From assembly GCA_030847615.1 (NCBI GenBank), contig JAUMIR010000004.1, positions 232,542,501-232,606,500 on the forward strand: DNA of 64,000 bases. Direction: 5' to 3'. The notes below the pieces were generated by a model, which worked only from the letters and a program-made list of their open reading frames with translations, was not told where the DNA came from and did no database searches. The translations under genes and the position numbers were made by a program. The DNA comes from Gambelia wislizenii. Taxonomy: Eukaryota; Chordata; Lepidosauria; Squamata; Crotaphytidae. Positions within the stretch are counted from its first letter, which is position 1, and the number at the start of each line of letters is the position of its first letter. Shown here piece by piece: positions 33,335-44,799 of this stretch.

Positions 33335-35005
33335 TGTTCTGACATCTGTCCTAAACCTGTGGCAGCTGTAGTATTTAATTAAACCCACTGAGAATATTCA
33401 GCCATGTTGCCGTGGGCTGGACTGGTTGTGTAACAGCCAAATCCATATTCTGAACTCTGCACAGATGTATTTATTTCATAATATTTGTATACTGCTTTCT
33501 AACCGTAAAGGTTCTTAAAGCAGTTCACAAGAAAAATGGGTTTATAGGTAGATAGTATTATCCTCATTATGACAGGTCCCATAACATATATACTGGCACT
33601 GGAGAAAATGTTTTTAATATAATTATCTCACAACTCAGAGAGAATTTACAAGAGAAATGAGCCTTGTTTTAAGCCTCATAGTCTTCAGAACATTATCCGT
33701 TTTCTCAGTGAGAACTTAACAATGGTATTATTTGTGAAGCAAACACCACCATCTGAACAGTGTAGTCAAGGGCCAAAAGGTGATCCATGCTGACTCCAGA
33801 AAATGTGTCAACCAACCTGTTTAAGCCCGTGACATTACAGCTGAGGGTCAGTAAAAGTTAGGCAAAAATTACATCTGTCACAAGCTCAAGAGAGTAATGA
33901 GAACAGGGCTCATATGAAAACAGAATTAGGAATGACAATCCTTCCTGCCTCTGGTCCAGGTGTACAGCCAAGGGCAGAGAAGAGGAATAACCTGTTTCTT
34001 GTATATGTAAGCACCTGTGATGTCTTAAGAAGGGAGCAGATGCTTGTGATATTTTACATTTCTACCTGTTTTTCTCAATGAATTAAAAATTATTGTAATT
34101 TCCATCTGGATTGCATTTCATTTTTCTTTCCTGAGAATCTTTTATTGTTTTCTTCTGAAAACCAGAAAGGCTAGAATTTATGGAATTGTGTTGTGTTTTC
34201 TTTCCACCCTTGGGACAGGTGGTAACAATGAATGAGATGCCACTGCTGGCATGCAGTGGATCCCATCTGAAAGCTGTTATCATACACTCTAGTTAACTGA
34301 CTGCCTTTTGAATTTTGACTATGAAACTCATGTTGCTGAAGGGAAAAGATTATCAGTTTCATCAGTTTCTTCCATTCTCCTCCTTTTCTACTTGCTTACA
34401 GGTTTTTTTCCAGTCTTCCCTTTGCAGAACACAGGTAGTTGAACTCTGCCACCTACAGTTTAGAGGAAGAACTGACATTCACAAAAAGACTACACTCACA
34501 AATACAGTTAGCTACCTATTGCTTACAAATTATGCATTTTTGATTGGGGGGTCCATTTCCTACTAGAAAGATGAATTCAACTATCCAATAAATAATAATA
34601 AGTGCAAGGAGGTTGTGAAGATTTCTTTTGAGATTTTCAACTAAAAGCTGATGGTACAATGGTGGTTCATTGGGTTTAGGATATAAGGCTTGCTTTAATC
34701 TTTCATTCAAAATACAGAAGCAGCTTCATTGCCCATAAAAGAAAAGCTGACATTCATATTAGAACAACACCTTTATTAGAATAACAATTTTGTGTTATTT
34801 TTGGCTGTTCTTGATAAAAGATATGACCCTAATATGGATTTTAGCTCTAATCTTCAATTATAATTCAATTGTAAATTCTGGAATGAGAGGTATTGATATA
34901 TGGGAATCTCCTTTTCAGAAACAATTGCTCATTTCTTCCCTTCCACCTTCTACCCCCACAACCCTTGCTGGTACTGTTAATAAACTGTTGGAGAACATGG
35001 TCATT
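33335..35005. other. Intergenic sequence
   Basis: 33464-33540 is a relic of the TATTTGTATACTGC...AGCAGTTCACAA interspersed repeat. The remainder has no recognisable element or gene. Confidence 0.4.
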
Positions 35006-35009
35006 TTCT

Positions 35010-35194
35010 TGTTGTGTGCCTTCGAGTTGTTTCCAATTTATGGTGATCCTTAGGTAAACCTATCATGGGGCTTTCTGAGGAAAAAAGTGTGTGGCCAAAG
35101 GTCACCCAGTGGGTTTCCATGGCTGAGTGGAGATTCAAACCCTGGTCTCCAGAGTCATAGTCCAATGCTCAAACCACTATGCCACACTGGCTCC
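35010..35194 (-). mobile_element. tRNA-derived SINE
   Basis: On the minus strand the head reads GGAGCCAGTGTGGCATAGTG (A box region) and later CAGGGTTTGAATCTCC (B box region, GGTTTGAATC), as in a tRNA. The body runs through GCCATGGAAACCCACTGGGT and ends GGAAACAACTCGAAGGCACA with a CAAGA/ACAAC tail. A second copy is at 46401-46626. Same type as the tRNA-derived SINEs of lizards. Confidence 0.85.
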
Positions 35195-35199
35195 AAAGG

Positions 35200-36355
35200 G
35201 ACATTAATTTTATGTATGTATTAGTTATCAAGACTTGCAGAGTATGCGCCTCTCTATGTCAGTCAGAAAATGTGTGTGAAGCTATGCAAATTCTTCAAGA
35301 GACTCCATCAAAAGCTAAGAGCTAAAATCCTAGATAACCATATGTTCAGAGAGAGGAAAAGCATGGGTACTGCTGAAGTGTTCTGAAAGGTTTTACTGAT
35401 TCCAATCACATGGATTAACAGGAAAGCTTCATTTTAAGCAGAAAAGAAGCTAACCAATTCTGCCAGGTGATCATCTTAAATAAAACTTTCAAAAACATCT
35501 GGCTTTGCTTGTCCTTCTCCTTCCCCTGTGGCTACACTGCAGCCAGAATCAGCAAAAAGCTTACAAAATATATACTGCTGCAAAGAAAAACACTGAATAG
35601 AAAAAGGAACATTCAGAATGTAGAGGAAGCTGAGAGAAGAACTAGGCGAAGAAGAGAAACTATGCTAATACACTTCAGCTGTGATCCAAGAAAGGTATAA
35701 TGTATGAACACTACCTTAAGGAGGAATTTGTGAATTGTTCACTGACCTTGCATCTGCTGAGATTTCTGTTTCAGCAAAACCATATGTCATTTTAAAAGAA
35801 GTATTAAGGTACTTTGTTATTCGACACACCTCCTGCCATGGCTAGATAGTTGCTAAGAGCAGAACAAAATAATTACAATTTGCAAAAAATAATAAGCATT
35901 AAAAAAAAAAACCTTGCACAGCTTTAAACAATTCACAAGACACAAAGTGATGAGAAGTTCATGTCAACCTGTGGGGGGGGGGATAGTCCCCAACTAGATT
36001 TAAAGTTAAGAGATAGCATTCCACTTTATACCAAATAAGCTGGTTTTGAACACCTTCCCAGACCACCGCACATTAAAGCCAGAAAGAGTTTTGTCATTTT
36101 TATCAAGTTGTAAACATGTAAACATTTCCCCTGCATCATGGTATAACTTGCATGTAAGATGGAAGTGGACAGAAGGTAAGCCTGGACCTATTGATAGATT
36201 ATGATTTCTAGTAGATAGGCAAGGGTTACTATCAACAAAATGACCCACACCCACACAAACACAGCCCTAAATTATGCTGCTAAAATGAAGAGGGCTTGAG
36301 GGAACTAAGGGTAGAATTTTTTTGTTGAAGAACTGTAAGCTCCAATCTGGTGTGG
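35200..36355. other. Intergenic sequence
   Basis: No gene or repeat recognised apart from poly-A near 35900 and a poly-G run at 35972-35981. Confidence 0.4.
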
Positions 36356-36362
36356 GGGGGGT

Positions 36363-36490
36363 GTGTGCCTTCAAGTCTCCTGTTGATATATGGTGACCCC
36401 ATAAATTTCACAGAGTTTTCTTAGGCAAGGAATACTCAGAGGTTGTTTTGCCACTTCCTGCCTCTGAAATATAGCCTACAGCACCTGGTA
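36363..36490 (-). mobile_element. 5S SINE, 5'-truncated
   Basis: Minus strand begins within the 5S rRNA end (ACCAGGTGCTGTAGG) and continues GCTATATTTCAGAGGCAGGA, CCTTGCCTAAGAAAACTCTG and GTCACCATATATCAACAGGA, ending in a GAAGGCACACAC tail. Body and tail match the SINE at 10579-11040. Confidence 0.8.
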
Positions 36491-36499
36491 TTCATTGAA

Positions 36500-37340
36500 T
36501 AAATTATTCTTCTCAGACTTAAATGCATATATGGCAGGCCCCTTTGATGGTGCTGGTTAAACAACAACAATAATGTACAGTAGTTCCATCAGCCTCACTT
36601 ATGCCTGCCTTCACATAAGGATACAGGATGAGATAAAGATCCTTTTGCCACCTTTCTAGAGTATTCTTTTAAGAACCAGCTATGTCTGAAGCTGTTTCAA
36701 ATACCCAAATTGTCTGTAGATGGCAGCCACACTTTATTTTCCTCCTCAGTTGTGCTGAGAGTAGCTGTGCTCCCTGTGGAAAGTAAGCAAACAGGTTAGT
36801 CTGGGGTGAGCGACAAGGGGAGGGAGGGCAAAGATGTAAAATTCTAAAGCAGGTTGATACTAGCTGTCAGGGCTGCTCTTTCTTCATCTAAAGCAATTTT
36901 TTTGTTCCAGAGATCAGAGTAAATACTGAATGCTGTCACTGACAAGTTCACACACGGTAACACTAGACCAAATATGTGTTCATCTGATCCCAACACTTTT
37001 TTAATTTTTTGAAAAATGTAAAAATCTGAATAGATTTTTTCAAAAAATATTTACATCTCCCCCCCTTTTTTTTGTTTCAAGAGCTTTGCTGGGAAAATAA
37101 CATGGTTCAGAGGAGCATATATCATAGTTCATATATTTCAGTTTTGTAATTAACATCTTTTGAAAGAACAGGTTAGGTGTCAAACCACAGCAGATGTTGC
37201 ATTCAATCTGAGAAAGTGTATGTTCTTTGCGAAGAGATTCCATGCTTGCTCCAAAAAGCATCTGCATCCCAGTCTGATACCATGCAACTGCCAAAGTCAA
37301 TCCATGCCACTCTTTGATCCATATAATCAAGTTTTCAAGT
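36500..37340. other. Intergenic sequence
   Basis: AT-rich, no element recognised. Confidence 0.35.
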
Positions 37341-37345
37341 TTCAT

Positions 37346-37567
37346 AAAGATTTCACCTAAACTTTAAGAAGTGCTTCCTGACAGTAAGAGCTGTTCGGCA
37401 GCGGAACACACTGCCTCGGAGTGTGGTGGAATCTCCTTCTTTGGAGGTTTTTAAACAGAGGCTGAATGGCCATCTGTCAGGAGTCCTTTGATTGTGTATT
37501 CCTGTGTGGCAGGGGGTTGGACTGGATGGCCCTTGTGATCTCTTGGGTTCCAATTCTATGATTCTAT
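37346..37567 (+). pseudogene. CR1-type LINE 3' end
   Basis: Plus-strand wording for FLTVRAVRQRNTLPRSVVES-like residues (CTGACAGTAAGAGCTGTTCG, GAGTGTGGTGGAATCTCC), then GGCTGAATGGCCATCTGTCA, GGTTGGACTGGATGGCCCTT and a tail of ATTCTATGATTCTAT. The octamer tail (ATTCTATG)n is diagnostic of CR1. 5' truncated. Confidence 0.85.
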
Positions 37568-37593
37568 TATATAGTGAACTGGGGAGTGATGTC

Positions 37594-37793
37594 TCTCTCT
37601 CTCTGGCTTTTCTTTGCAAACGAAGATTTAGGAAGAACTCATCCCACACTTTCTGCAAGCGCTCTAATGACTAAAAAGGCCAATCTGAGATAAACAAGTC
37701 CAGTTGCACAAAGCACAGCAGAAGGTCTCCTTGGGTGATGTTTCTGGGTTGTGATTCTTTCTGCGTTGTCATTTCTCCTCAAGACTTGTTTGG
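37594..37793 (-). pseudogene. ZnF-LINE copy D, shortest fragment
   Basis: Only the last 200 bp survive (zinc-finger part and 3' tail, minus strand), with a (TC)n run at 37591-37605. GTGATG on both sides (about 37585 and 37795) may be the target duplication. The finger is disrupted. Confidence 0.75.
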
Positions 37794-37794
37794 T

Positions 37795-38155
37795 GATGCA
37801 GTAGACCAGGAAATAGCCATGCTGGCTGGGGTATTCTGGGAGCTGTAGTATAAAAAAGTAACTTTCCCCAATTCTGTCAAAGGAGCATAGGACACTGAGG
37901 GGGTTTAGCTTTAGTCCATTTTAATTGTATAAAAAGAGGGAAGGAAAAAGAAGTAACTAACCAAGACGTAGGCTGTAGTCCACAAAAACACATGATACAA
38001 TGAATTGTTTTGTGTTAAAGGTGCCACAAGACTCCTTTTTTCCTTCCCTCTTTTTATATTAATTGTATAGCTGCTATTCCTGGATGGGTTATTGTTGTAT
38101 TAAAGTAAGATGCAGAACAAAGGCCAGAAGACCCAGCTAGGTATTAGTGTTGTTT
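37795..38155. other. Relics of small fold-back repeats
   Basis: 37830-37875 has TATTCTGGGAGCTGTAGTAT and AAAAAGTAACTTTCCCC, the right half of the GGAAAAGTTACTTT MITE. 37965-38040 has CTGTAGTCCACAAAAACACA and GGTGCCACAAGACTCC, an interspersed repeat word common in amniotes. No complete element. Confidence 0.4.
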
Positions 38156-38157
38156 TG

Positions 38158-38935
38158 CAATCGTATATCTCTCTCTCTCTCTGGCTTTTCTTCGCAAACG
38201 AAGATTCAGGAAGGACTCATCCCGCGCCTTCTGCAAGCGCGCTGATGACTAAAAAGGCCAATCCGAGATAAACAAGTCCGGTTGCAAAAAGTGCAGCAGA
38301 AGGTCTCCTTGGGTGATGTTTTTGGGTTGTGATTCTTTCTGCGTTGTCGTTTCTCTTCAAGACTTGTTCGTCGTGAGTTCTCAAATAAGGCTGCAGCATT
38401 GTGGATAGTGCGTCTCCATGCCTCCCGATGTGAGGCCAGGGCAGACCACCGTTGGTGATCAATCTGGCCAAGCCTGAGATGTTGTTTCAGGGAGTCCTTG
38501 TATCGCTTTTTTGGAGCGCCCCTCCCACGCTGACCCGTGGCGAGTTCACCGTAGAGTAGTATTTTTGGGAGGCGATGGTCCTCCATCCTAGAAACGTGCC
38601 CTGCCCAGCGCAGCTGTGTTCTCAATATCATGGCCTCAATGCTGGTGATCCCTGCTTGTTCAAGGACAGCAACATTCGTCACATAGTCAGTCCAGTGTAT
38701 ATTTAGGATTGTGCGTAGACAGCGCTGATGAAAGCGCTCGAGGAGTCGTAGGTGGTGGCGATAGGTAACCCATGTTTCAGATCCATAAAGGAGGATAGAC
38801 AGTACGATGGCTCTATACACACTGATTTTTGTGCTTTGCCTCAGGTGTTTATTGCTCCAGACTCTTTTGTGAAGTCTTCCAAATGCACTATATGCCTTTG
38901 CTAATCTGTGATCGATCTCTTTGTCAATCGTATAT
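38158..38935 (-). mobile_element. ZnF-LINE copy E with 11-bp target duplication, longest intact frame
   Basis: The element is 38169-38924, flanked by CAATCGTATAT at 38158-38168 and 38925-38935. The minus-strand frame is open throughout, giving IDKEIDHRLAKAYSAFGRLH, SILLYGSETWVTYRHHLRLL, NIHWTDYVTNVAVLEQAGIT, MILRTQLRWAGHVSRMEDHR, YGELATGQRGRGAPKKRYKD, LRLGQIDHQRWSALASHREA and a terminal C-x2-C-x11-H-x3-C finger, then a stop. These are the region after the reverse transcriptase. Residues before IDKE come from an (AC)n microsatellite and are not part of the protein. The 3' end has a CTTCG-CAAA-CGAAG hairpin and a (GA)n tail. An intact frame suggests recent insertion. Confidence 0.9.
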
Positions 38936-39005
38936 ACACATATAGAGATATAGATACACACACACACACACACATATATATATACACAAACACACACATA
39001 CACAC
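38936..39005. repeat. (AC)n/(AT)n microsatellite
   Basis: ACACAC and ATATAT tracts directly beyond the target duplication of the LINE copy E. Its translation gives a cysteine/valine/tyrosine-rich string that is not a protein. Confidence 0.8.
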
Positions 39006-39009
39006 AAAG

Positions 39010-40420
39010 ATCTTTTGGCAGCTTTGGGTCATCTGCCCACCTGCCTGGTTTTCCTGATAGCACATTGGAGTGGGAAGTTTCCAGATGTGAAATTCTCTTC
39101 TTTCAGCTTTGGAAGAATGATTATATACCCTGTTTCAAGAGTGATGGATGGTGTGCTGCTATATTGCATTCTGGCTGAGAGCAGGCTTCTGCTCACCAAG
39201 CAGCTGAAAGTAGAACAGGGGAGAGGCAAAACGCTCCCGGATGCCCTGTAAATTGCTCTTGCCTATGAACAGCAGGGGCCCTTTGTTTGGCTGACAAATC
39301 AATAATCAGCTACACAGCTTCTTTGCAGCTGCATATGGCATTTTATGATAATTATTACTGTTGTTCCTCCATTTCTTGGCGAAGTCCCAAACAGATCGGG
39401 TGTGTGGAAATGCTTCTGATTAGCTTTTATGTGCTGAAGATGTTGCTCCTACAGTCTGGCATCAGGGCCCCAACGCCAAGGCAAGGTCAGGGCACGGCTT
39501 TTCACCCGGGCTCTGGGACCAAGGCCAGACTTGATTGAGCAGCTGTTCCAGGCATCTATGCTCAACTGTACTGACTGAGGCATTCTGAGAGTTAATGGCT
39601 GAGATCTAGTTGGTTAGTCTCAATTCAAGTAGGCCCACTGAATAAAATGTTGAGCAGTGGGTCAATCCAGTTGATTCAATGGCTCTATTTTAGTCGGATC
39701 TAACAATTGGGTTTAGACCTTGGTCCCCAAAAAGCCATTTTTCCACCCTCAGCCTTTGTGTGATAAAAATTCACCACACATGGATGATGTGGTCTCTTGC
39801 ATAGAGATGAGTGAGAGTTTCATTGTTTGTTTTCAATAATAATTTACTAAAATTTGCACATTTCTTTCTAAACTAGATGAAGATCATTTATAATTTAAAA
39901 AACTGAATCACTTTTTAAATTTTGATATTGTTTTAATCTTGAGATTAATTCTGAGATTAAAACAAATTGAATGGAGTAATAACAAACTGAACAAATTTAT
40001 TTGTTCAGACCTAGAATTTTGAATATTCAATTCTTAAAATGTGGGACTTCACTTCTTGAGAATTCAACCATGTTAGTGCTGAGCTGAATTAGGGTTGTTT
40101 CTACCTCTTTTTTTTCTGTAAGGTTCCTTATCTTTAACATCTGTATGGGAGGCAGGTACAACATTCTCTTCTCCATGTGACCAATACGGAGTAACTCTTC
40201 CCCATAGTTACTGAATTTGTTCAGTGGAAATGGATGAAATTTTAGTTTCAGAGTGTTTTTGAAGAATCTGTATGCACAGATATCTTAACATTTGGAACAT
40301 TAAATTTCTGAATACTGGAGAAAACTGATATGATTTCCTGTCTCTAGTCCTGCAAGTGGAAAGAGGTCCAGAAGATTGTTTACCCTAGGATGCCTAAATC
40401 CCTTTTCATTTATTTTAAAT
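39010..40420. other. Low-copy intergenic sequence
   Basis: No recognised element or gene; AT-rich around 39850-40050. Confidence 0.4.
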
Positions 40421-40426
40421 GAAATG

Positions 40427-41650
40427 GGGGTTGTCTAGATGGTGAAAATACTCCTCATAGAATTCGAAGAGAATAGTCTTTTGTCCCAATGAGATCCTGT
40501 GGTGATTTGCCTTATTTGGAAGGGGGGAGTGAAAAACTCCTTCACGGCTTTTCCTATTTTTTTAAAAAAAACCTGTAAAGTGTGGGAATACGCATTAGCC
40601 CTCATTAGGACAACAAGTTTGCATCACTGTGCATTCCCAGAGAGGGTGGAACTGGAGAGCAGATTGGTTGGACCTGCCCAGGGGTAGGCTTGCTGGCAAG
40701 GAAGTGGCTGGAAGCACCATTTTGGATTTTCACATTAGTGACCGTGTGCTTTTTTTGTTGCACTGAGGTGCCCAAATAATTTTTTTTAAGCAGAAGGTTG
40801 TACTTGTGCACCTTTTCTTTAAAGTTAAAAAAAATACTGTGCAGCAGCAGCAACCTGTGCAGAATAATAACACACTAATTTACTTGGCCATCATCTTGAT
40901 TCACAGGTGTGTGCACTTCAAATGCAAATAGCTTTGCATATTATCGTTTTTGCCAAAAGACCATAGAGACAAAAGAATGCTGCTGCAAATTTGCAATAAT
41001 GTGCAGGAATCAACATTGGTCCCGTCTACACAGTAAAAAAAATACGTACGCTGTTCGGAAGATCACTCTTCCGTACACACAGCCGTTCAGATTCATACGT
41101 GTCATTCAGAAGGGGGGCTAGCGAATCCCCCATTAACTATGTGGATTCGGCGTTTGGGAGGATTAGCGGATCTCGGCATAAATACGTACAGCCTTCAAAT
41201 GGCTGATGGTCTGTACACCCCGTTCGCACACGTACGAGACAGGCAATGTAATCTGATTGGCTGGCCAAGTAGAGGGGGTGGGGCTAGCAAGGAGGGGAAT
41301 TGGGAGCGGCCACCATGTTGGATTCCTGGCTAAGCAAGAGTCCAGTAAGTCCGTGAATTTTATATATATTTATTTTTATTTTACTTTGTAAATAGGGAAG
41401 ACCGAATGTCTGCAAAGCAGGCACCTTTTTAAATTAAAAAAAAAAAAGCGGCGGGAGATTTAAAACTGCCGCTTGGCTTGCTTGCTCCAGTCAGCTGGGG
41501 AAGGGGTTCATATGGAGTTTAGAGGGGTAAAAAATCATGTAGGCAGATCGTATGCATACAAACAGCTGCCTATTCGTATTTTTACCCCCCAAATGGATTT
41601 TTTTTAATCGTATAGATGGACCCATTATATTTTCTCGTCTAGACAAGCCC
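40427..41650. mobile_element. TIR element GGGCTTGTCTAGACA family, interrupted
   Basis: Left end GGGGTTGTCTAGATGG, right end CGTCTAGACAAGCCC, with ATG on both flanks (40424-40426 and 41651-41653). It is collinear with the uninterrupted 1623-2217 copy: ACTCCTC...GAATAGTCTTTTGTCC, the GAGCAGATTGG block, TGACCGTGTGCTTTTT, TTGATTCACAGG and the right third. Without the nested element it would be about 615 bp. Confidence 0.85.
41018..41623. mobile_element. TIR element GGTCCCGTCTACAC family, nested, 606 bp
   Basis: Left end GGTCCCGTCTACACAGTAAA; right end AATCGTATAGATGGACCC is its imperfect inverse. ATT flanks it on both sides (41015-41017 and 41624-41626); removing it with one ATT restores CAACATTATATT, as in the 1623-2217 relative. 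The interior has CCGTACACACAGCCGTTC, GAGGGGGTGGGGCTAGCAAG and TGCCGCTTGGCTTGCTTGCT. A near-identical copy lies at 55943-56546. Confidence 0.88.
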
Positions 41651-41799
41651 ATGCTTTCTTTCCACAGTCAGTGCACAAGTGTACTGTATATTTATTTCCG
41701 TGGCTATCTACAACAATGAATAAATTATGTACTCTTCATGTATTGTTAAAGCAAATGAAAACCCTCACTTTAAATGTTGTTGTTGTTACTGTTGTTGTT

Positions 41800-42312
41800 T
41801 TCATTTATATCCCGCCTTTCTCTCAATAATGTGACTCAAGGCAGCTAACAACATGTTAACAATACAGATTAAAACTACACAAAAGCTTCAATATAAATAT
41901 AAATATAAAAAGTATTTAAAAAAACAATTAAATAATTGATCAAGTTAAAAATATTAAACATTAAAAACATAAAAATTCTTTAAAAGACAACATACAAATC
42001 TTAAAACAGCACTAAAAGCCCACCCCAGTCAGTTTCTAAAAGCCTGACAGCATAAAAATGTTTTGATTTGCAGAGGAAGGAGAGCAATTATTGGGCCATC
42101 CTGGCCTTCCTAGGGAGGGAGTTCTAAAGTCTGGGAGCAGCCACCTAGGAGGCTCTCTCCCTTGTTCCTATCAAATGAGCCTGAGAAGATGGTGGGACAG
42201 AGAGAAGGGCCTCTCCAGATTATCTTATAGAATTCTAATGGGTGCATGGCAGGAGGTTGGACTGGATGACCCTTGTGGTCTCTTCCAACTCTACAATTCT
42301 ATGATTCTATGT
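41800..42312 (-). repeat. Interspersed repeat and CR1 tail
   Basis: 41806-42235 holds the TATATCCCGCCTTTCTC / CAAGGCAGCTAACAA repeat followed by GGGAGTTCTAAAGTCTGGGA and GAAGGGCCTCTCC wording; the same order occurs at 48590-49000. At 42236-42312 a plus-strand CR1 tail starts (GGTTGGACTGGATGACCCTT and ATTCTATGATTCTATG). The first part is probably LINE-derived; I cannot name the clade. Confidence 0.5.
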
Positions 42313-42377
42313 GTAATTTTTTTTAACCTGTGAATCAGCTGTTCTTCTCATAGCTAACTGCTAATGGTCCAATTTGT

Positions 42378-42403
42378 GGTGTGTGTGTCTTTGTGTGTCT
42401 GTC

Positions 42404-42450
<47 letters not shown>
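42378..42450. repeat. (GT)n(GA)n microsatellite
   Basis: TGTGTG and TCTGTC units followed by about 14 GA units. Confidence 0.85.
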
Positions 42451-42634
42451 CTAAGGGCCATTACTGCTTATGATGTACAGTACTCTGTTCAAAATCTTCC
42501 ACTTAACAAATACTCAGTGGAGAATGTGTGATTTTTTAATTCATTTTATCTCATTTTATTTCAGTGTTATACCTTTAGTAAACATGAGCACATAAATAGA
42601 GCTAATCAAGTCTGAACTTTCCCTAGAAGCCAAG

Positions 42635-42880
42635 ATGACAAAACTGAGATAGTTGTACTTTGAACATATCATGAGAAGACATGATTCACTAAAAAAGACA
42701 ATAATGCTTGCCATAGAAGGCAGCAAGAAAAGAGGAAGACCACATTACAGATGGATAGGCTCAATCACAGAAACCACAGCCCTGAGCTTCATAGGACTGT
42801 TGATGATAGGGTGACGTGGAAGTCTCTCATTCATAGGGTTGCCATAAGTCAAAGTTGAATTGATGACAGTTAACGACAGA
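42635..42880 (+). pseudogene. BovB/RTE-like LINE 3' relic
   Basis: Translation fragments EHIMRRHDSLKKTIMLAIEG, SKKRGRPHYRWIGSITETTA, and after a frame shift SLIHRVAIS-like residues match the post-RT tail common to BovB-type RTE elements (a GRPRxRWxDSI block followed by W+SLIHRV). A second, shorter relic is at 54325-54450. Both decayed. Confidence 0.55.
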
Positions 42881-42992
42881 AATAATACACGGAGACAAAA
42901 TATGCATGTTCAAGTTTTGTCATACTTGAGTTAATCTCAACTCAGTTCTCTCTCTAATTACTATTTGTTCCATTCTTGCTTTCTGTGACTTT

Positions 42993-43601
42993 GGAGATTT
43001 TCACACAGGCAAATTAGCCCATAACAGAAACAGAACAGGGTCGCTGAAAGATTTTCCTTTCAGGCACATTTACCCTGTTCCGTGCCCAAAGTGTATCTAT
43101 TCTGTTTTCTCCCCATGATATTTTATTCACAGGGAGAAGTCATCATTAAGCACCTGGTTCTGTTTCTGTAACGGAACACGGGTGTGCGAATAGGATTCCA
43201 TCCCTGTTCTGGAATGACAGGGACGGGGGAGAAGCTCCGTGGAAGGCACTTCCTGCCACAATCAAGACATCCAGGTAAGTGCCACCCTTCCCACCCCCCT
43301 CCCTGGGTTACTTGCATTTTTTAAATTGCTTTTTAATTTTTTATTTGACAGCTGGGGGGGTTAAATTTGAATTTCCCTCCCGCTTGTTCTCTCGCGAGAA
43401 AGAGTGAGATTTCCCATGGCTGGTCATAAAAGCAGCCTTACGACAGCTGCATTTACGGCCAGCCGGGCAAGGAGGGGGGATGCTCATTCCTGCAGTGGAA
43501 TGGAGGTAAGTGTGCAAACATTTACCTCCATTCCATTGCAGGAACGGGAGAGGAGGTGGCGGGACAGAACTGGGGCTTTTAGCCCCGGTTTGAAAACCTC
43601 C
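42993..43601. mobile_element. TIR element GGAGATTTTCACACAGG family, 609 bp
   Basis: Left end GGAGATTTTCACACAGGCAA, right end CCGGTTTGAAAACCTCC, with TTT on both flanks. An internal hairpin of about 23 bp lies at 43487-43544 (TTCCTGCAGTGGAATGGAGG pairs with CCTCCATTCCATTGCAGGAA). Another block near 43151-43230 (GTTCTGTTTCTGTAACGGAA) is partly self-complementary with 43020-43085. GC and CpG content are above the surroundings. Confidence 0.8.
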
Positions 43602-43609
43602 TTTGCAAA

Positions 43610-44155
43610 TACAGAATCATAGATATCAACAATGATCTCAGCTTCCCTAGTTGCTGGTCTTTGTGAGCTAAAATGGCACCATTCATGCAGCAGAGGAAGG
43701 AATCATAGGGCTCATCAGAACCCTCTGGTAGAAGTATTTAGTAAAAAACAAAACACAAAAACAAAAAAAATCCGTAAGGATTCAACAAAACAGTCCAAAG
43801 AAGACTGAATATGCTTGGCGCCACAGACTCATGATTTTAAAATGTCCTCTACTTGAAGTGCTGTACAGACCATTTCTGGTTTAAGCAGACCCCCAAAGTA
43901 TTGTTGGACTGCAAAATTATTTCATTGACCTAGCTGGCATAGCCAATGGTGAGGAATGCTGTGAGTGGCAAACTCATGACATATGAAGGGCTGCATGATT
44001 TCTACCCTTTCCCCCCTCCCAAAAAGAGAAAGAAAAGCCCATACGTTCTCCATTATTAGTTACCACCTGGATAACAGACTGACCAGGAACACTAATCACC
44101 TGGACGAGGGCTATAGTGAGATAATTTTAGTTTTTTTATATTAATTATTTGTAAA
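43610..44155. other. Intergenic sequence
   Basis: 43885-43990 contains TGTTGGACTGCAAAATTATT and GCTGGCATAGCCAATGGTGA, a half of the ATGGCCCTCCAGATGTTG fold-back repeat. Nothing else recognised. Confidence 0.4.
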
Positions 44156-44166
44156 TCTGCATCTCT

Positions 44167-44762
44167 CTCTGGCTTTTCTTTGCAAATTAAGATTCAGGAA
44201 GGACTCATCCCGTGCTTTCTGCAAGCGCGCTGATGACTAAAAAGGCCAATCCGAGATAAACAAGTCCGGTTGCAGAAAGCACAGCAGAAGGTCTCCTTGG
44301 GTGATGTTTCCGGGTTGTGATTCTTTCTGCGTTGTCGGTTCTCTTCAAGACTTGTTCGGCGTGAGTTCTCAAATAAGGCTGCAGCATTGTGGATAGTGCG
44401 TCTCCATGCCTCCCGATGTGAGGCCAGGGTGGACCATTGTTGGTGATCAATTTGGCCGAGCCTGAGATGTTGTTTCAGGGAATCCTTGTATCGCTTTTTT
44501 GGAGTGCCCCTCTTACGCTGACCTGTGGCAAGTTCACCATAGAGTACTATTTTGGGGAGGCGATGGTCCTCCATCCTAGAAACGTGCCCTGCCCAGTGCA
44601 GCTGTGTTCTCAATATCATGGCCTCAATACTGGTGATCCCTGCTTGCTCAAGGACAGCAACATTTGTCACATAGTCAGTCTGGTGTATATTTAGGATTGT
44701 GTGTATACAGCACTGATGAAAGCGTTCGAGGAGTTGTAAGTGGTGGCGATAGGTGACCCATG

Positions 44763-44763
<1 letters not shown>
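44167..44763 (-). mobile_element. ZnF-LINE copy F
   Basis: Minus-strand frame gives SWVTYRHHLQLLERFHQCCI, NIHQTDYVTNVAVLEQAGIT, QLHWAGHVSRMEDHRLPKIV, LYGELATGQRKRGTPKKRYK and the terminal C2HC finger, open to the stop. The 3' end (44167) carries the short (GA)n tail; the CTTCGCAAACGAAG hairpin is mutated to TTTGCAAATTAAG. It is truncated at 44763 next to (AT)n/(GT)n at 44764-44800. No clear target duplication. Confidence 0.82.
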
Positions 44764-44793
<30 letters not shown>

Positions 44794-44799
44794 CGTGCG

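Noticed and set aside
35010..35194. A tRNA gene on the minus strand
   Set aside because: A and B box regions are present, but the sequence cannot form a complete cloverleaf and continues into a SINE body shared with 46401-46626.
38930..39063. A cysteine/valine/tyrosine-rich N-terminus of the 285-codon frame
   Set aside because: It is the translation of an (AC)n/(AT)n microsatellite beyond the target duplication of the LINE copy.
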